A stretch of 64,000 nucleotides of DNA from Trichoplax sp. H2 (taxonomy: Eukaryota > Placozoa > Uniplacotomia > Trichoplacea), in NCBI GenBank assembly GCA_003344405.1, contig NOWV01000029.1, forward strand, positions 124,001-188,000, written 5' to 3'. The position numbers and the translations under genes were made by a program. Numbering within the stretch: position 1 is the stretch's first letter; each line of letters begins with the position of its first letter. Under the pieces are notes generated by a model, which made no database searches, was not told the origin of the DNA, and saw only the letters and a list, made by a program, of their open reading frames with translations. Shown here piece after piece: positions 38,208 to 52,300 of the stretch.

Positions 38208-41200
38208 TCAACATGAATCTCCACATCTATGCTGCTTGTAAGATATTTTGAGACCTTCACGATCTATTGTACCACGATGTACGGTAACATTTTCAGTGCC
38301 CTACAACATCATTTGAATATACCTTCGTTATATTCCGTATGTAATTTACGTTTCGAAGGTCACTTTAAAAAAAAATCTTTTATGATAATCGTTTCTACCT
38401 TTATTTTTGAAATTATAGCGTTTACTTCTCTTATTGAATTTCCTTCCTTTGTAATGAGATACATAAACCCTCCTCCGCCAGCTCCTGCTAAAGATTGTCC
38501 TACATAAAAGCATTTCATTAATGTTAATAAGATGAAGTGATAATACATCCAGTGCTTGATAGTAATTAGTAATGTTTTATATTTTCTCTAATTGTTCATT
38601 TAGTTACAACTAATGATTATATCCATCTATTACATGTGAGACATATGCTCAAATATGAATTATACCATATGAATGTGGCTTCAAAGCCGTCATAATTTCA
38701 GTTACCAAAGCCGGTTCGCATCCTGTTATATGGTAAAATAGTAGCAGTAAACACTTTGTCTTAGTCTATCATAATACGTTGATGTAAAATTTATCAGTTC
38801 ATTTGTACAATAACTACAACCAAAGTAAAATATAATTTACAGCATTTACCTGGAGCCATCTTTTTTTTCTGATGCCAGTATTCATTGAGACAATTTCCAA
38901 CTAATTCCAAATTACCTTACAAAAAAATATTAGCGCTTTAGTTGATAATTAAAAATTCATATCGAAAAAGCAACGCTATTATAGTAAAATTACCATCAAT
39001 AAAGGCTTTAGCAGATTTCTCTGCATTACTAGTTAAATTATGAACATTTGGAAGGATTTCTGGTAGCTTACTGTACCATCCTCGCAATACGTCCTAGTAA
39101 AGTGAAATAAATTCTTCACAATTATAAAGAAAAATCGTACATAAACCGTAAATTGAATTGGTGATAATTACAATTAAATATGAATTTGAGCGTATTATTA
39201 AGAACCTGCAAAAGATTTTTAGCTAAGCGCGTTTTTCCTGTGTATATTAGCAAAAGTCGCTTGTTTAACTCTGTAATAAAGCTTTCTTTTGTATCTACAA
39301 ACGAAACGATTAATTATAAATGTATACAATTTAAAATATTATCATTTCATTTAATTAGTAAATAATGCAACGTATTTTAAAATACTATATTTGGATGCTG
39401 TATAAAAATAATAAAATTTACGATGATAGCTTACGGATAGGAATTGAAGCTTATACAAACTATCTTTATCTTATAACTGATTGGATTTTAGACATTTTTA
39501 CCTAGCTTAGTGATATTAACTTTCAGCGGTAGTTGCGGTGGCGACCGAGAAATCTTGACACCCTCTACTAATCCTAGCAACACATATACAGTACATGGAA
39601 CTTATATTAATTTCAGAACTTTTCTTCTACTACATATTTATATTGGCTTTATTTACAGAAGAATAAATAGCATTAGCGCAAAGAAGTAAAATTGAGTCAT
39701 ATTTTAAGACTTAATTTACTCACCTCCAACCTGATCCTGCCAACCACCTCCAGTCGTAAGCATTTGTTCGAGGTATAAAACCTTTATTAATAGAGATGAC
39801 ACTCAGTAATTAATATCAACGCAATTCTTTCATAATTCATAATATGAATTGAAGAATATTATGATAATAAGCCGTAATATTTTACAATTAAAATACGATT
39901 ATACCGAGTGTACAATTGATTCATTATCACATTTTCTGCCGGAAACAGTGAAAAGACAAGCCATAATGGCTCCGGCTAAAATACTACTCGTTCCTAAGCC
40001 TGTAATAATAACGGGATAATGTTATAAAGCATAAAATATCTCCAAATAATACAGGTTGTGTAAATCTGTAATTCTGTAATAGAGAATTCTACGACTTTAA
40101 TTTAGTGATCTGATAATTAACATTTCTACGCCTAATATTCGTAAAACTCATAATTATTAGAATTTAATTACAACGGTAGTATCTAAGGCAGCTAAGGCCA
40201 TAATATTAAACTTTTACCTGAACCCTGTGGTAAATGGGCCCAAGAGTGAAGCTCAAAACCACCAGAATACTTTTCTAATAGCTGTTGTTTTAAGGGAGTT
40301 GATGAGGCGAAAGAAATGATTTCAGTGCATAAGAAAGCAGCCTTCAATAATGCTCCTAGCATTCAAATAATGAAAGAAGCGATTAATTTAATAGATCTTT
40401 ACGACCATTTAGGGTGATAGCATAAGATTTTAGGGCACTGAAAATTCAGTAATATCAAAATTGATTATGCATAGTATCCTCAATAGTATTAGTTGTTATT
40501 TGTGTTAAGTAATTCGATTAGAATCTTGTCGTACGAATACTTTACCGGCTAAGTGTACATAAAAATTGTTAAACTATTCATTGGTTATCTACCCGGTGCA
40601 TGAGGCTTATTGTAGTCTTCTAGATCTGAGATCTCAGCACAAGTGATAACAGTCTTACTATCACCGATAAGTACCAATTTAATGATTGGGCTAGAAAAAA
40701 TAATAAAAACGACATGATATTTGAGCAAACGATCAGCAAGTAATATTTCAATCTCATCACGAATCTATTGTAAATTTTACTCTCTTATTCTTCGTGCTTT
40801 AGCTCCAATAGGTCTCTATGATGTTGTTATAAAAAATTAACGGATTGAATATTCTACGTAGCATTCAAGATAGCGATATTCGTAGAATATTAACGACAAT
40901 TGCGGTTGGTAACCTTATCGTCGATAGTAACAGCAGCATTTACAACTGCACCACCATGCTCATACGTTATAGGTGGTGTATCACTCCAGCCTCCTGCGAG
41001 ATCTATGCGAGCTAATATTATGCATTAAGATAGTCAATTGTGACAGCCTAGTCAAGTCAATACCTCGAGACTGGAATATGTTGTATCTAATTTTATATCT
41101 ATAAAGTATAAGGTATAGCATTCATACCGCCACTACTAGCTACGACCCAGATTTCGCTCAGTGGTGGTAGTTCTTGTGGTGTTGTAGTAACAAACTGTGA

Positions 41201-44200
41201 AGACCCAAAATTGCAGGTGAATTTTTAATACGCTATTGTACTGTACTATATCGTATATCTAGCAATAATAACAAATGCGTTTCTGCGATTTCGTTACCCT
41301 GCTTGCAGTTGATACGGCCTTTCTTATCAGGATTTGCTCCGCTCCTTCATAATGTCGAGCCGCTCGTATAATTAGATCAGGCCTAATTTTTAAAATTGGA
41401 GGTGTAACTTAGGAGTGAATGTTAAACAAGAATCTGTAACTTAAACTGTACAATAATACTATCACACCTCTTTAACCAATTTTTTCTTTCTTTTGCCATG
41501 ACCGTAACTCCATCATTTATTTTAAGTTCCTAAAAATATAAATTATTGCACACTTAGTTAAAATGTCTTAGTAAATCTGAGAATGAGGAGGACATAGTAC
41601 ATATAGTACAACAGGAGGCAGTAGAATTTAGAGAATAAAATTTCAATGAAAATGTGCTGTAAATAAAATTATTCGTTGTTTTTCCCTAGGAGTTAGTTAA
41701 TTACTGTACCTCTAATAATCGAAAAGCTTGTTTCCATGACTTGTTAGCAGCAGGTCCACTTCTTAGACCACCTCCGGAGGCAGCCATTGTACCTAAGACA
41801 TCCGCAATGCTAGCTAGACAGCGCGCTGCAACAGCTAGAGAGCTCGCTTCGCAGGCGACTGCGATAAGTAAAAAATTATTTAACGACAGAAAAAATGAAG
41901 AGTTTTTAATTTTACTTGATTATTAACTAATTAGTTTACCTTTATCAATAGTGCATAATATGTTATGGTAATCCTCCGTAGCACAACTTTGAAAGTATGG
42001 AAGAAAGCAGGTATCCTCTCCATTCGATAAAGCAACCTTGACATTTTTTTCACCAATTTCAAAGTATAGTTTTCTGTGATCCCAAATTAATAGTTACTTA
42101 GTTTAAAAAATACATAGATCGTCTTCTAATTAATATAACTGTATCAATCCCACCTTCTATAATCGAATACAGCTGCAATATCGACCATAGCCATGATTTC
42201 TTTTAAAGAAAGTCTCCAAGATAGTCTCCATCTAGTTATTTATCGTACAATATTAAGCAATATGATATAAATATTTTTATATGATAAAAGCAGAAATAAT
42301 GTTTTGATTACTTTGCTAAAGCCTCAGCAGAATTGTGAGTTCCTAACAGCCATAAAATATCCTCAGTTTCAATCTTTTGGATATGGTTAAAGACTGGATA
42401 TAGCTTTGCGTTGAAGAGACTACGCTTAGACGATGGCTATAAGGTCAAGAACGAAAATGGAGATGAGTCCGCACAATAAGATCTACTGGTAACATGCTTA
42501 CTCATCTAGATATCAATTTTTAAAAGTTATTATATAATCGTATCGTTACCAAATGCTGTTGCCATAAATCTGAACTATCAATGCCTGTCCTTTCAAAGAA
42601 TGCAGACCACGGCTTATTACAAAAGCTGCTTTTATGATTATCGACCGATAACTGTATTTGAATAAATGAGTTTTTAAAATAACACAGTTAGATTAATTCA
42701 GTCTACCTCTACTATCCACTCAAACATGCTCACCATAAGATTATCATCCAAGCCAAAAACGGTAGTGATTCGACGAGATACATTATCGCCGATAGAAATT
42801 ATAAAATTTAACATGACACTTTTATCCGGTATAACAACGGGCTCTGTTATAACTTTATCGAGCTTCGATATCCACAAATATATGTCATTAGATCAGTATA
42901 GCAGACTGTTTTAAATTTACAAGATAATAAAGCAAAGTGATAGAATATCTTACTTCAAATTCTATGGGTAACAACCCCGATAAAATGCATCTATTACCAA
43001 TTTTTAGGCTGTTCTAAAAGTTAATAATGGTGTAATGATGTTGCAAATTGCTGAGAATATGAGATAATTACTAATTAATTAATATCGGCCTTACTTTAAG
43101 GATACAATGAGCAACAACACAATTTTTTCCAATATCAATTTCGCTATCAATACTGCTATTGATAATGATTGTAGATATAGGAACTTCACATCCAGACTGA
43201 AGAAAAATAATCAAGTGTTAATTTGCAGTTGTAAATTAATCATGAAAAATCATCTATTTACTTCGGTGTAGCAATGAGTTCTGTTCTGCCATTGAAAATT
43301 TTTAACACCGTTTGTACCAAGCCTGAGAGGGCAATTTAATATTTGATTTTGAAAATCGGACGCAACACTCGTAGACATGTAATTATGGATCCCTTCCGTG
43401 ATGAGTACTACAAATAAAGGAAAAATATGACTGATCCCTTTTGATTATATGACGAGTATACCTAAGGATTACGATTGATTTAGTTCAATTGTCAACTGAA
43501 AAATACATTTTTAATTTGAAAATGTAAATATTTAAGTACTACAGTACTTCTTGCATTACACACAGATATGACGTTAAATTTTATGTAATAGTTGAAAAAA
43601 GGTAGGCATACACGATGCATATGCGTTCATGTTATCATTACGCTATCTGTTAGACAGTGTATGAGCTATACTTGATCTAATTCGAATTTGATGCAATTCA
43701 TCGTATAAAACAGAGCGAGCATGTTCCATTAACGCCTTATCTTCAGGCAGCAACAGGCTATCGTCTTTGTTGCCATATGAGCCGCTACGATTTCCAGTTA
43801 CAAAATTTTCACGAGAGACGTTATTGGCCATAGGCAATAAAATATCGAAGAATAAGGAAAGCTAAAATATATCAATTTTAAATACTCTATTAAATCGAGA
43901 TTTTACGTTGAACAGTGGCATATATAGCATTTAGTTCAATGACAGTAACAAGTGTAAGTTACTTATTGCAGCAGGTGGAATGCTTACTTTAATTGGTAGT
44001 GATCCGCTATCAATACCCATATAAGTGCAAGCATCAATAGGGGGTTTCACATGAAATTGCAAAAGTTTAGTAGCGGTATTTGGACACATAAACAATAAAC
44101 CAGAAACCTATATGATAACATTAAGCAATACAATCCCATTTATAATTCATAACAAAAGTAGATCAATAAGTCTACAAGGTCATTATTACCAATGGTACTT

Positions 44201-45989
44201 GATGACCGTTATTCAAAAGGCAAGATTCCAGATTATCTGGTGAACTTTGGTAAAAGATATCGTCAACAGTATCCTTCGAATAGAATTTTAATCCAAATTC
44301 AGTTCAATTAAAACAGTAGCTTTAAGAGTACGACAGCTAGAATCGATTTTAAAGTAAACTATATAAGCAAGCCTGGAACGTTTATCAATATGATAGCTGT
44401 TGTCCAATCTCTATCGTATGAATTAATTTTAGCGGTAAGCGATAAAAATCAACAGTTTGGAGGTACGAGTACAATGATGAATAGCTTACATCATGATTTA
44501 CTTTACAGGCTCCATGCAATGTTGCATAATCAACAGAAGCTGGAACAGTTATCAAACTAACTCCCTTCCAGTGTTTTGGAAAAGTGATGTCAATGGCTAG
44601 AATAAACATTGGATAATAAATTGATTATACGCATCTTTGACTGAAACAAAATACGTGTACATGTACGCACGGTGATATTATGTCAAGTTAAATTGGTTCT
44701 ATCTGCAATACCTTTTTCTGATGGAATACTTAATAGCATGTCTGTACTGCACACCCAAACGCCAGGAGGTGAATTAGGGCAAATCTGATATGGAATACGC
44801 ACAAGATTTTCAGTACAGTACTGTATAGTACTCGTATTATACTCCAATCATGTTAGCATTTTAATATAAAGCGAGATTGAAAATTCTCAATGTAGATATA
44901 CACATAGACTACTAGACGAAGGATAGATTATCCGATTGCATATTAATACGTTTCTTACGAGTAATATAAGTGTAAAATAGGCAATACATTAAATTCATCT
45001 TGATATACCATTAGTAAAGAAATATGAATATAACTAATAAGGTAAGAGTGGACTGTAAATTGTGCTTTATTCACATAGGTACAATTATACAGTATATAAG
45101 CATTAATGCCTAGCTACTACACGTTAAGAAGTTATTTTAACATAAACTGCCTTACTAACGAGAGTATGATTTATCATCATTCAGTCAAAGCAAAAAGAAC
45201 AATACGTACAGAAAAATTGTACAGCTTGCTAAAAATGGTGCAGATGCAGAGCCTATCATGCTGCTCAATATCGTCAGCGACTTACTACGTTGGTAAGAGT
45301 ATAGATAATAAAGTCAATATTGCACGCTATATTTTCTGTATCGGATCCAGTAATATGATGAGCTCCACTGTACATAGCCGGCATAGTAGTAAATGCACGT
45401 CCGCAAGGATCAAATAAATAATTTCTACCCTATTACAAATCAGATTTGAGTGGATTATCATATTGCAAGCCCAAAGCATATGGAAAATTTAATAAATTTT
45501 TTTGGTGGGTATTTACTGTATTACACAATTACAGTTCAATTTATTACAATGGTACCAATCAATGGAAGTGCAAGTATCTTTAATAGTATTGAATAATATT
45601 TACCATTAGGAGGATTAGAATATCAGCATTAGCCAGTACATCGGGGTTAACGACCTAGAGAGAAAGAAAATAAGAATTATTAGAAGGATGATCGGTATAG
45701 AGATCGCAATCAATCTACTTGGATAATTAGATAGGGTGGATATGTCCAATGATAACTAATCTACTCGTACATCTACAATAAGTTATGAGGACGTTGCTTT
45801 ATCGAAAGCTAATGTTATTGCTATTTGCAATTTTTACCGTATGGCCAGCTAATGAACTCAAATGTTCAGCTACAACCAAGATAGTATTAATTGTTGCACC
45901 ACCACTTCCAATTCGAGTGTCTGGATCTTCGACTGTCAGTAACAAGACATTGGGATCGATCAAGCCTTTTGATTGGCGTATCTCCAGCT
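38208..45989 (-). CDS. FCSK: L-fucokinase (FCSK/FUK), N-terminal ~30 residues not located
   Basis: FCSK phosphorylates L-fucose to fucose-1-phosphate in the cytosolic GDP-fucose salvage route. There are 33 exons (minus); starts: 45989, 45654, 45429, 44784, 44596, 44273, 44107, 43861, 43407, 43196, 43013, 42862, 42651, 42436, 42231, 42073, 41858, 41529, 41382, 41194, 41011, 40815, 40690, 40355, 39999, 39781, 39573, 39270, 39093, 38915, 38722, 38499, 38300. Total 3233 nt, about 1076 aa (human 1084), all phases consistent. The N-terminal nucleotidyltransferase-like part has [12 protein letters not shown] and [17 protein letters not shown], followed by a beta-helix-like region. The C-terminal GHMP kinase has [10 protein letters not shown], the ATP loop [15 protein letters not shown], then [25 protein letters not shown] and [15 protein letters not shown]. 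The first exon, ending in phase 1 before 45989, was not found. Intron GTACW cluster near 44815. Confidence 0.95.
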
Positions 45990-47492
45990 CTACAAGGGTA
46001 GATCAATATCAACATTTGTAAGTGATGGAATGTAGATAGGGGGCAAATGGATTTATTTTCAACATTTTGCATGAGTATAGTCAATCATGACCTTGTCATA
46101 AACTACTAGTATATGACATAATACGAGTCGATATATTTATTAAAATTCTATTTAGATCATGACTGGTTCGAATAGAATGGATAGGGAGGAATAGAGTATA
46201 TAATTAATTCATTAATGCTAGACTCGTTAGAGTAGTGATGGTCGTTTTAGCACTCCACTCGTACCCAGGTGTAGCGAGCCCTGTAAAATGGTTGAAAGAT
46301 GTTCACCTATAGCGTTGCCTTAAATGATGTCTTTAGATTGCGAAAAAATGGACTTTTAATTTGGTTGCAGACAGATCAGTCTAAGGTTGAGCTATTGGTT
46401 GTTGATATTTTGATTACTTTTGATCGCCATATTGAATAATTGTATTTCTTTTGTAATACAAACTATCAGTCTAAAGTCATGTCGTCAACAGCGAGTATAG
46501 TACGTATAGTAGGCGTTGTCACTTTTTGAGGGGGTTTATCGGCTAGGAGTTGATTGATATTTAGATCAACTGATCCGATCATTTTCTAGAATCTTAATTT
46601 TGTATCACTGTCTGCGACAACTTTACTTGATAATAGACTACTAATGTACGACATGATAGGCGACAGTACTTGTAGGATTTTCGATACTGTAGTTCTTGCT
46701 GTGGTCAACGGCGATTTCAGCAAGAAACTACGAGAGTATACGGTAGTACGACATGGTAGGTATGGCTCCTTGTAGACCCTGTATCGCGAATATAAATGGA
46801 GTTTATGCATTCAGTTGGTTAATGAATGCTTTCTATCATTTTTTGATCAATGTAGTCGACGACGACTAACTACGAGATATGCAGTAATCCCATATTGGGG
46901 TTTTCCAACTTTAGAATTCAAATAACTGATGGTTGGTGCTAGTAGGATGTATTGATGATTGGATAAGGCCATTGATCATTTCAAGACGTTCCACTAGGAT
47001 ACGGTGATAAAATAGCCAGTTGAATTGCAAGATACGAGTGTACAACATGACCTGAGGCTTTTAAAATTTCTTTTATGTGTATGTGTGTGTGATAATGGAC
47101 TATGGAGCTATCGGACTATCTACCAAGCTCTTTCTTTGTCACGACTCCAATTGAATCATAGCCATGCATTGCAGTAACTTTACCTTTCTGGAAAGCTTGT
47201 GTATGATAGCCTTTACGACATGATAGAGCGATAACCTTCCATTTTTTCCTTGCCATAGTTAGACTTTGAGGGGATTTCCTAGCTATTCAAGATGCTGTTG
47301 ACTGCAATGATCTGCATCAGCATCCAAAAATTGGATAGTTTACCTGGACTAATGACAGTATATTAATCGATGGACACTCTTCAATTGCTAGCTAAAGTAG
47401 TTTGACCAGTGGTTTACCTTTTGCCGTACGTATGTCCGAAGTCCGATGTTCTTTATTTATTTACTTATTTATTTACGGCAGTCAGGCATACT
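45990..47492. other. 5' side of FCSK, first exon expected here
   Basis: About 1.5 kb. The missing FCSK first exon should end here with one nucleotide of a split codon before a GT donor. I searched for the WTxIxLT-type start by eye without a convincing hit. No other gene is recognised. Confidence 0.4.
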
Positions 47493-47657
47493 GTAGGTCA
47501 CGTCGACTCCGACAGTCAAGTCATTTCCGCTGCTACTGACGCTATTACTGTGTGTCATACAGCGCGTCCATACTGTACATACAGTACGTGTTAGGTCGCG
47601 TCGACTCCGACAGTCAAGTCATTTCCGCTGCTACTGACGCTATTATTGTGCGTCATA
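47493..47657. repeat. ~97-bp duplication in FCSK/NELFCD spacer
   Basis: The block GTCGACTCCGACAGTCAAGT and its continuation to ...GACGCTATT appears twice (about 47501 and 47599), separated by a short GTAC-rich link. Non-coding and GC-richer than its surroundings. Confidence 0.88.
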
Positions 47658-48600
47658 CACTACTGTAGTGTGCTATCTGCTGACGTGACACCCCCATTGG
47701 CACTGAGGCGCGGACAGCGACGATCGCACAGAGAGTCAACGGAGTCCAGGACTACTGTACAGTGTACAGTGTACAGTACGGCTACTACAGTACAGTACAA
47801 ACTAGAAGACGATAGTGTGCACCAAGTAAACTAGAAGTCAACTCAGTCCAGGACTACACTGGACTGTACAAAGTCGTCTACTATTGAAGTCGATGGTCTG
47901 TACAAAGTCAACTAGAAGACGATAGTGTGCCGTTGCACAGGCTACTGTAGTGTGCTATCTGCTGACGTGACACCCTCATCCGCACTGAGCCGCGGACAGT
48001 GACGATCGCACAAAGAGTCAACCGAGTCCAGGACTACTGTCCACTGTAGTGTATTGTAACCCCACTACTGTACTGTACAGTGTACAGTACGGCTACTACG
48101 GTACTTTGAGTCCTGGCCTGTACAGTACAGTACAAACTAGAAGACGGTAGTGTGCACCAAGTAAACTAGAAGTCAACTCAGTCCAGGACTACACTGGACT
48201 GTACTGTACTGTCTACTACTTTGAGTCCTGGTCTGTACAAAGTCAACTACTGTACTGTAGAAGACGATAGTGTGTACAAAGTCAACTAGAAGACGATAGT
48301 GTGTACGAAGTCAATTAGAAGACGATAATGTGTACAAAGTCAACTAGAAGACGATAATGTGTACAAAGTCAACTAGAAGACGATAGTGTATACAAAGTCA
48401 ACTAGAAGACGATAGTGTGCCGTTACACTGGCTACTGTAGTGTGCTATCTGCTGACGTGACACCCCCATCGGCACTGAGCCGCGGACAGCGACGATCGCA
48501 CAAAGTGTCAACCGAGTCCAGGACTCCACTGGACTGTAGTGTCTACTACTGTACTTTGAGTCCTGGTCTGTAGACTAGAAGAAGACGATAGTGTGCCGTT
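47658..48600. repeat. Nested repeat block with GTACW arrays
   Basis: Three copies of a unit starting CTACTGTAGTGTGCTATCTG (47660, 47942, 48432). Each runs through GCTGACGTGACACCC, CACTGAGC/GGCGCGGACAG and GACGATCGCACA to GAGTCCAGGACT. GTACW arrays lie between the copies (47751-47800, 48060-48250). ACTAGAAGACGATAGTGTG recurs throughout. It is noticeably richer in G and C than the rest of the window. Confidence 0.9.
48272..48416. repeat. 29-bp tandem minisatellite, five units
   Basis: Units at 48272, 48301, 48330, 48359 and 48388, each exactly 29 bp. Each begins GTGTACAAAGTCAACTAGAA and continues GACGATAGT (or ...AAT), with one or two substitutions apiece. A partial unit precedes them at 48257. 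Confidence 0.95.
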
Positions 48601-49361
48601 GCACAGGCATCGATTTTCTTCTTCCGTGTCATGCGTACCATCAAGACCATCCTCGCCCAGACAGACGGACGCTACCAAACAAAGGATGCCTTCCATATTG
48701 AAAATGACCACGGAGTAGGGATGGATCTTCCATGTCTGTTTTCCATATCCACGGGTACAAATTGAAATAGCGTCTATCATCTTTTACAACTCTTTTCAAG
48801 CAGAACTTTGTAACAGACAATCCAATTCGATCAATGGATGGCTAATATTACCAAGGACTCTTGGTATTACTCAACCTTTGATTGAGAAAACATCACTCAC
48901 TCCAAATCGACTGTCTGCCTACTAAAGCACTACCTTCAACAACGTGTTTGCTACATTTTGACGAGAGGAGACCGAAAATATCTGTCCGTCCAAGGATGGT
49001 CAATCCAGTCCAAGTCTGCTAGTAATCCATGAAAATGCGTCAAGTGAAAACAAAGACTATAGACTGGACTGGACCTACTGTATTCTACTCTACACTACCT
49101 GCAGTATCGTAAACTGCCGACCAGAAATGTAAAAGTTGGCCACAGAAAGAGGAGCGTTTCAATCATTTCAACTCTTAAAATGTGATTAGAAATCGATATT
49201 GCGTGTGGAAGAGAGAGCATACAACATTGGCCACACAGTCCAGTGGTTACTGTAATCATATAAACCAAAAATTGGCTATCGTAATCTTGTCCAAGATTGA
49301 TTTGTAGACTGATTGGGTCGTAAAGTACTACTGGCTGCGGAGTGAATGAGGTGGAAGAAAT
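48601..49361. other. Upstream region of NELFCD
   Basis: About 0.75 kb between the repeat block and the NELFCD start codon. No gene recognised. A 90-codon frame on the minus strand (48780-48508) runs into the satellite and is not supported. Confidence 0.45.
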
Positions 49362-52300
49362 ATGGATACGGAAGATCTCAGTGATAACGAATACGAATCC
49401 TACTATAACGCAGGCGATTTTCAGGTACTGATGACATTGCCAACCATTTTAATTCAAGTTCTTAGCATACTTTCATTGCCTAGAATAACAATGATTCCAT
49501 TTATACGCTATGGTACTTGTTGATCATGGATCATTTTACTCATGTATCATGTCAATGAACGTGATTGTACAGGAAGAACAACCAGATAATGACCACAATG
49601 CCGACGATGAAGACACCATGACTGTTATTGAGGAATGCAAACGTAAATTCTCCAATGACGACTCTGTTATGGAATCGGATCTTATTGTACATATTCGAAA
49701 GTTAGTAATCTCCCCTTGAGCAATATTATTTTCATTTTTTTGCTCACATTGGCTATCAACCGCTGCAGTGTAAACGAGTAGTCAACTACTGAACTCTGCA
49801 ATAGGCATTGCTATACACTGGACTCTTAGTTTGCAGATTGCAGCAGACATGCACAATTAATGCAATACCGTCCAAATTGTTCACTTCCTCCGTCTTCTTA
49901 GGCTTAAATCACTTCTCTTTATTGTAACACATCTAGGCAGAATTGATTGCATGACAAATATTTTGCTGTTAGCGATTCCTATAAATAACTAAATAGAAAG
50001 AAAATTGAAAAACTTCTGTTGATCGATTCAAGTGCTTACTGCTTCCAAGTAAAACACACCGACTACTTTTCTAATAGTCTTTAGCTGACATAACTCTTTG
50101 TCCTGACAACTATACACAATTCTACATGATTTACTAACGTGTATAGTGCCAATTATCACCTAGCATAGCGTTGTTAATTATACAGTTATGTGTGTCTATA
50201 ACTTGGATTGCAAATCATTCCTCATTCTTTGATGGAAATGATCAGTACAACTTAACAACTGTATTTATGTTATTGCTTCCATACTCACTATTAACTTACC
50301 TTATTTTTGTATAATGAATTATAATCAAGATATATTAAAGCTGGTGGAACACCTGAAGAACTGGTGCAGTTATTATCTGATCACTACATTGGTGAAGGAG
50401 AAGTTGCCAATGCTTACATCAAATGGCTGCAGGATTTAGGTAACAAATAGCGCTAATTGCTGTATCTAACTGTCAACGCGAGCTGGTTTATGCTAGATGA
50501 TAGACTGTACTATTGTACGCGAAATATAAGTGTATTGATAGGACTAAATCGACCTAATTACCTACTTGAATATACAGTATTATGCACTGTTGCTCCTACT
50601 ACTGCATGTCGACTATCGCTGCAAGTTAAAGCATTTTAACTTTCTGATTGTTGTATTTCTGAAAGATACGTGATGCAATCTTTAAATTTATTCTGTATAT
50701 AAGTTCTGTAATATTCAGTTACTGAAAAATCTGTGGGTATTGCAGATCCATATGATATGGTTTTACAATAATAATTTATTGAGGAATTGGTTAACTCATA
50801 CTATCTCTATAAACTTCAAGTTATCTCATATATTGTAGTCTTATATTATGTTATTTTAATATTAATATCAAATTACTCTCATAACTGAAGGAGTCAAAGA
50901 CGAAACTATAAATCGGACCTGCGTGGAGCATTTGCGAGAGGTGGTAATAAGTAAATTTGATCCTGCTAAAGCAGATTCTCTTTTTATTGGCGAAGGAAAG
51001 GTTTGGAAATGAATTACACTCTTGTGATAGTCAAAATTTTGACAACAATTACTTTAATCTGTTTAATCATAACACTTGATCGATAGTAAATTCTTTAAAC
51101 TATCAAACTAATCAAAAATTCGTTCTAGAATGTTACTTGGTTACAAGATATGATAGCCCAACCGTTTTGGCGTAATTTGTTCTATTGCTTAGCTGAACGA
51201 TTTCCAGATTGTTTAGTGTGTAAATTCGCAGTTAGGGTATGACGACATGACTAGGATATTGCAGTGAGAAGAAAAATTAAATTGTCCAATCCTTAATATT
51301 TACTATATTTCATCTTATTGACGCAGTTGATTTCTGATGCCGGCTATCAAGACGACATAAACAACATTTCAACAGTTTGCCAGCACTTGGAATTATTTAC
51401 TCGACAATTACAGTCATGTGTCCATAGTGTTATTGCTAAGGGGCCTACTACATCTTCTGCAGATGTTGATAATATGATTGTAAGTGTAGACTATGAAAAA
51501 TTTAATAGTTATCTTGACGTTAATTTTTTCTATATTTTTGTGCTGTGATTAGAATATGGCTTGCCACACAGAACATGGTTATCTATGTTGCCAATTTTTC
51601 TTAAGAATACTCCTCTATGATATTGAGAACAGTCATTTAATTCGATTTTTGATGCAAAAAATAGAAAGTGGTGCTATATCCAGGTAATCATATCTGTAAT
51701 GTAAGGTATACAATGTGTATCGAACTTATACATATGGATGATGACGTTTTACAATCAAAAAGGTACATACAAAAAAATAATGCAGTTATGTCATATTTTT
51801 ACAGAGGACTAGCAGTCAGTGATATCGCAATGATCGTTAACGGCGTATACCAATATACTAATGTCAATGCAGCTGTTAACAATATATTTTCTCGAAATGC
51901 CTTGGATTCCACGGATGTAGCTACGGTAATAATAACCAAAGAGATTAATTTATTGATATTCGTACCAATCTGTTTACGTATGGTAAATTGTCCATATGCT
52001 ATATTTATATATATATGATTAAAAATTTTACCGCAATATGCACTTACAAATGTTCTATTAATTTATTTTGCAGTTGTATGAAGTCTATTCGGGAGATGAA
52101 CCACCTCCAATAGAAATCATAAGACATCCACGTTTTTTAGGTTTGCTCTTTAAAAAGCTATTCTCAATACTTCCTTATCATTTCTTTATGTATACTGACA
52201 GTGACGACGTATCTTTACAGATTTGTTGATTAAGCGCCTTTTTGATCCTGATGACAAGATAGATGCAGACTTGAAATCAAAGTTATGTTTTCTTCTAGCT

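Noticed and set aside
45887-46084. Minus-strand frame MTILMQNVENKS as FCSK start
   Set aside because: It continues in a different frame from the true FCSK exon at 45989-45838 and does not match the family's N-terminus.
5511-48600. CRISPR array or tRNA/rRNA genes in the repeat blocks
   Set aside because: The repeats are irregular pentamers or direct tandem units without constant-length unique spacers, and the host is a eukaryote. No cloverleaf or rRNA core was recognised.
48508-48780. 90-codon minus-strand frame next to the minisatellite
   Set aside because: It begins in unique sequence but ends in satellite and shows no domain or conserved pattern.
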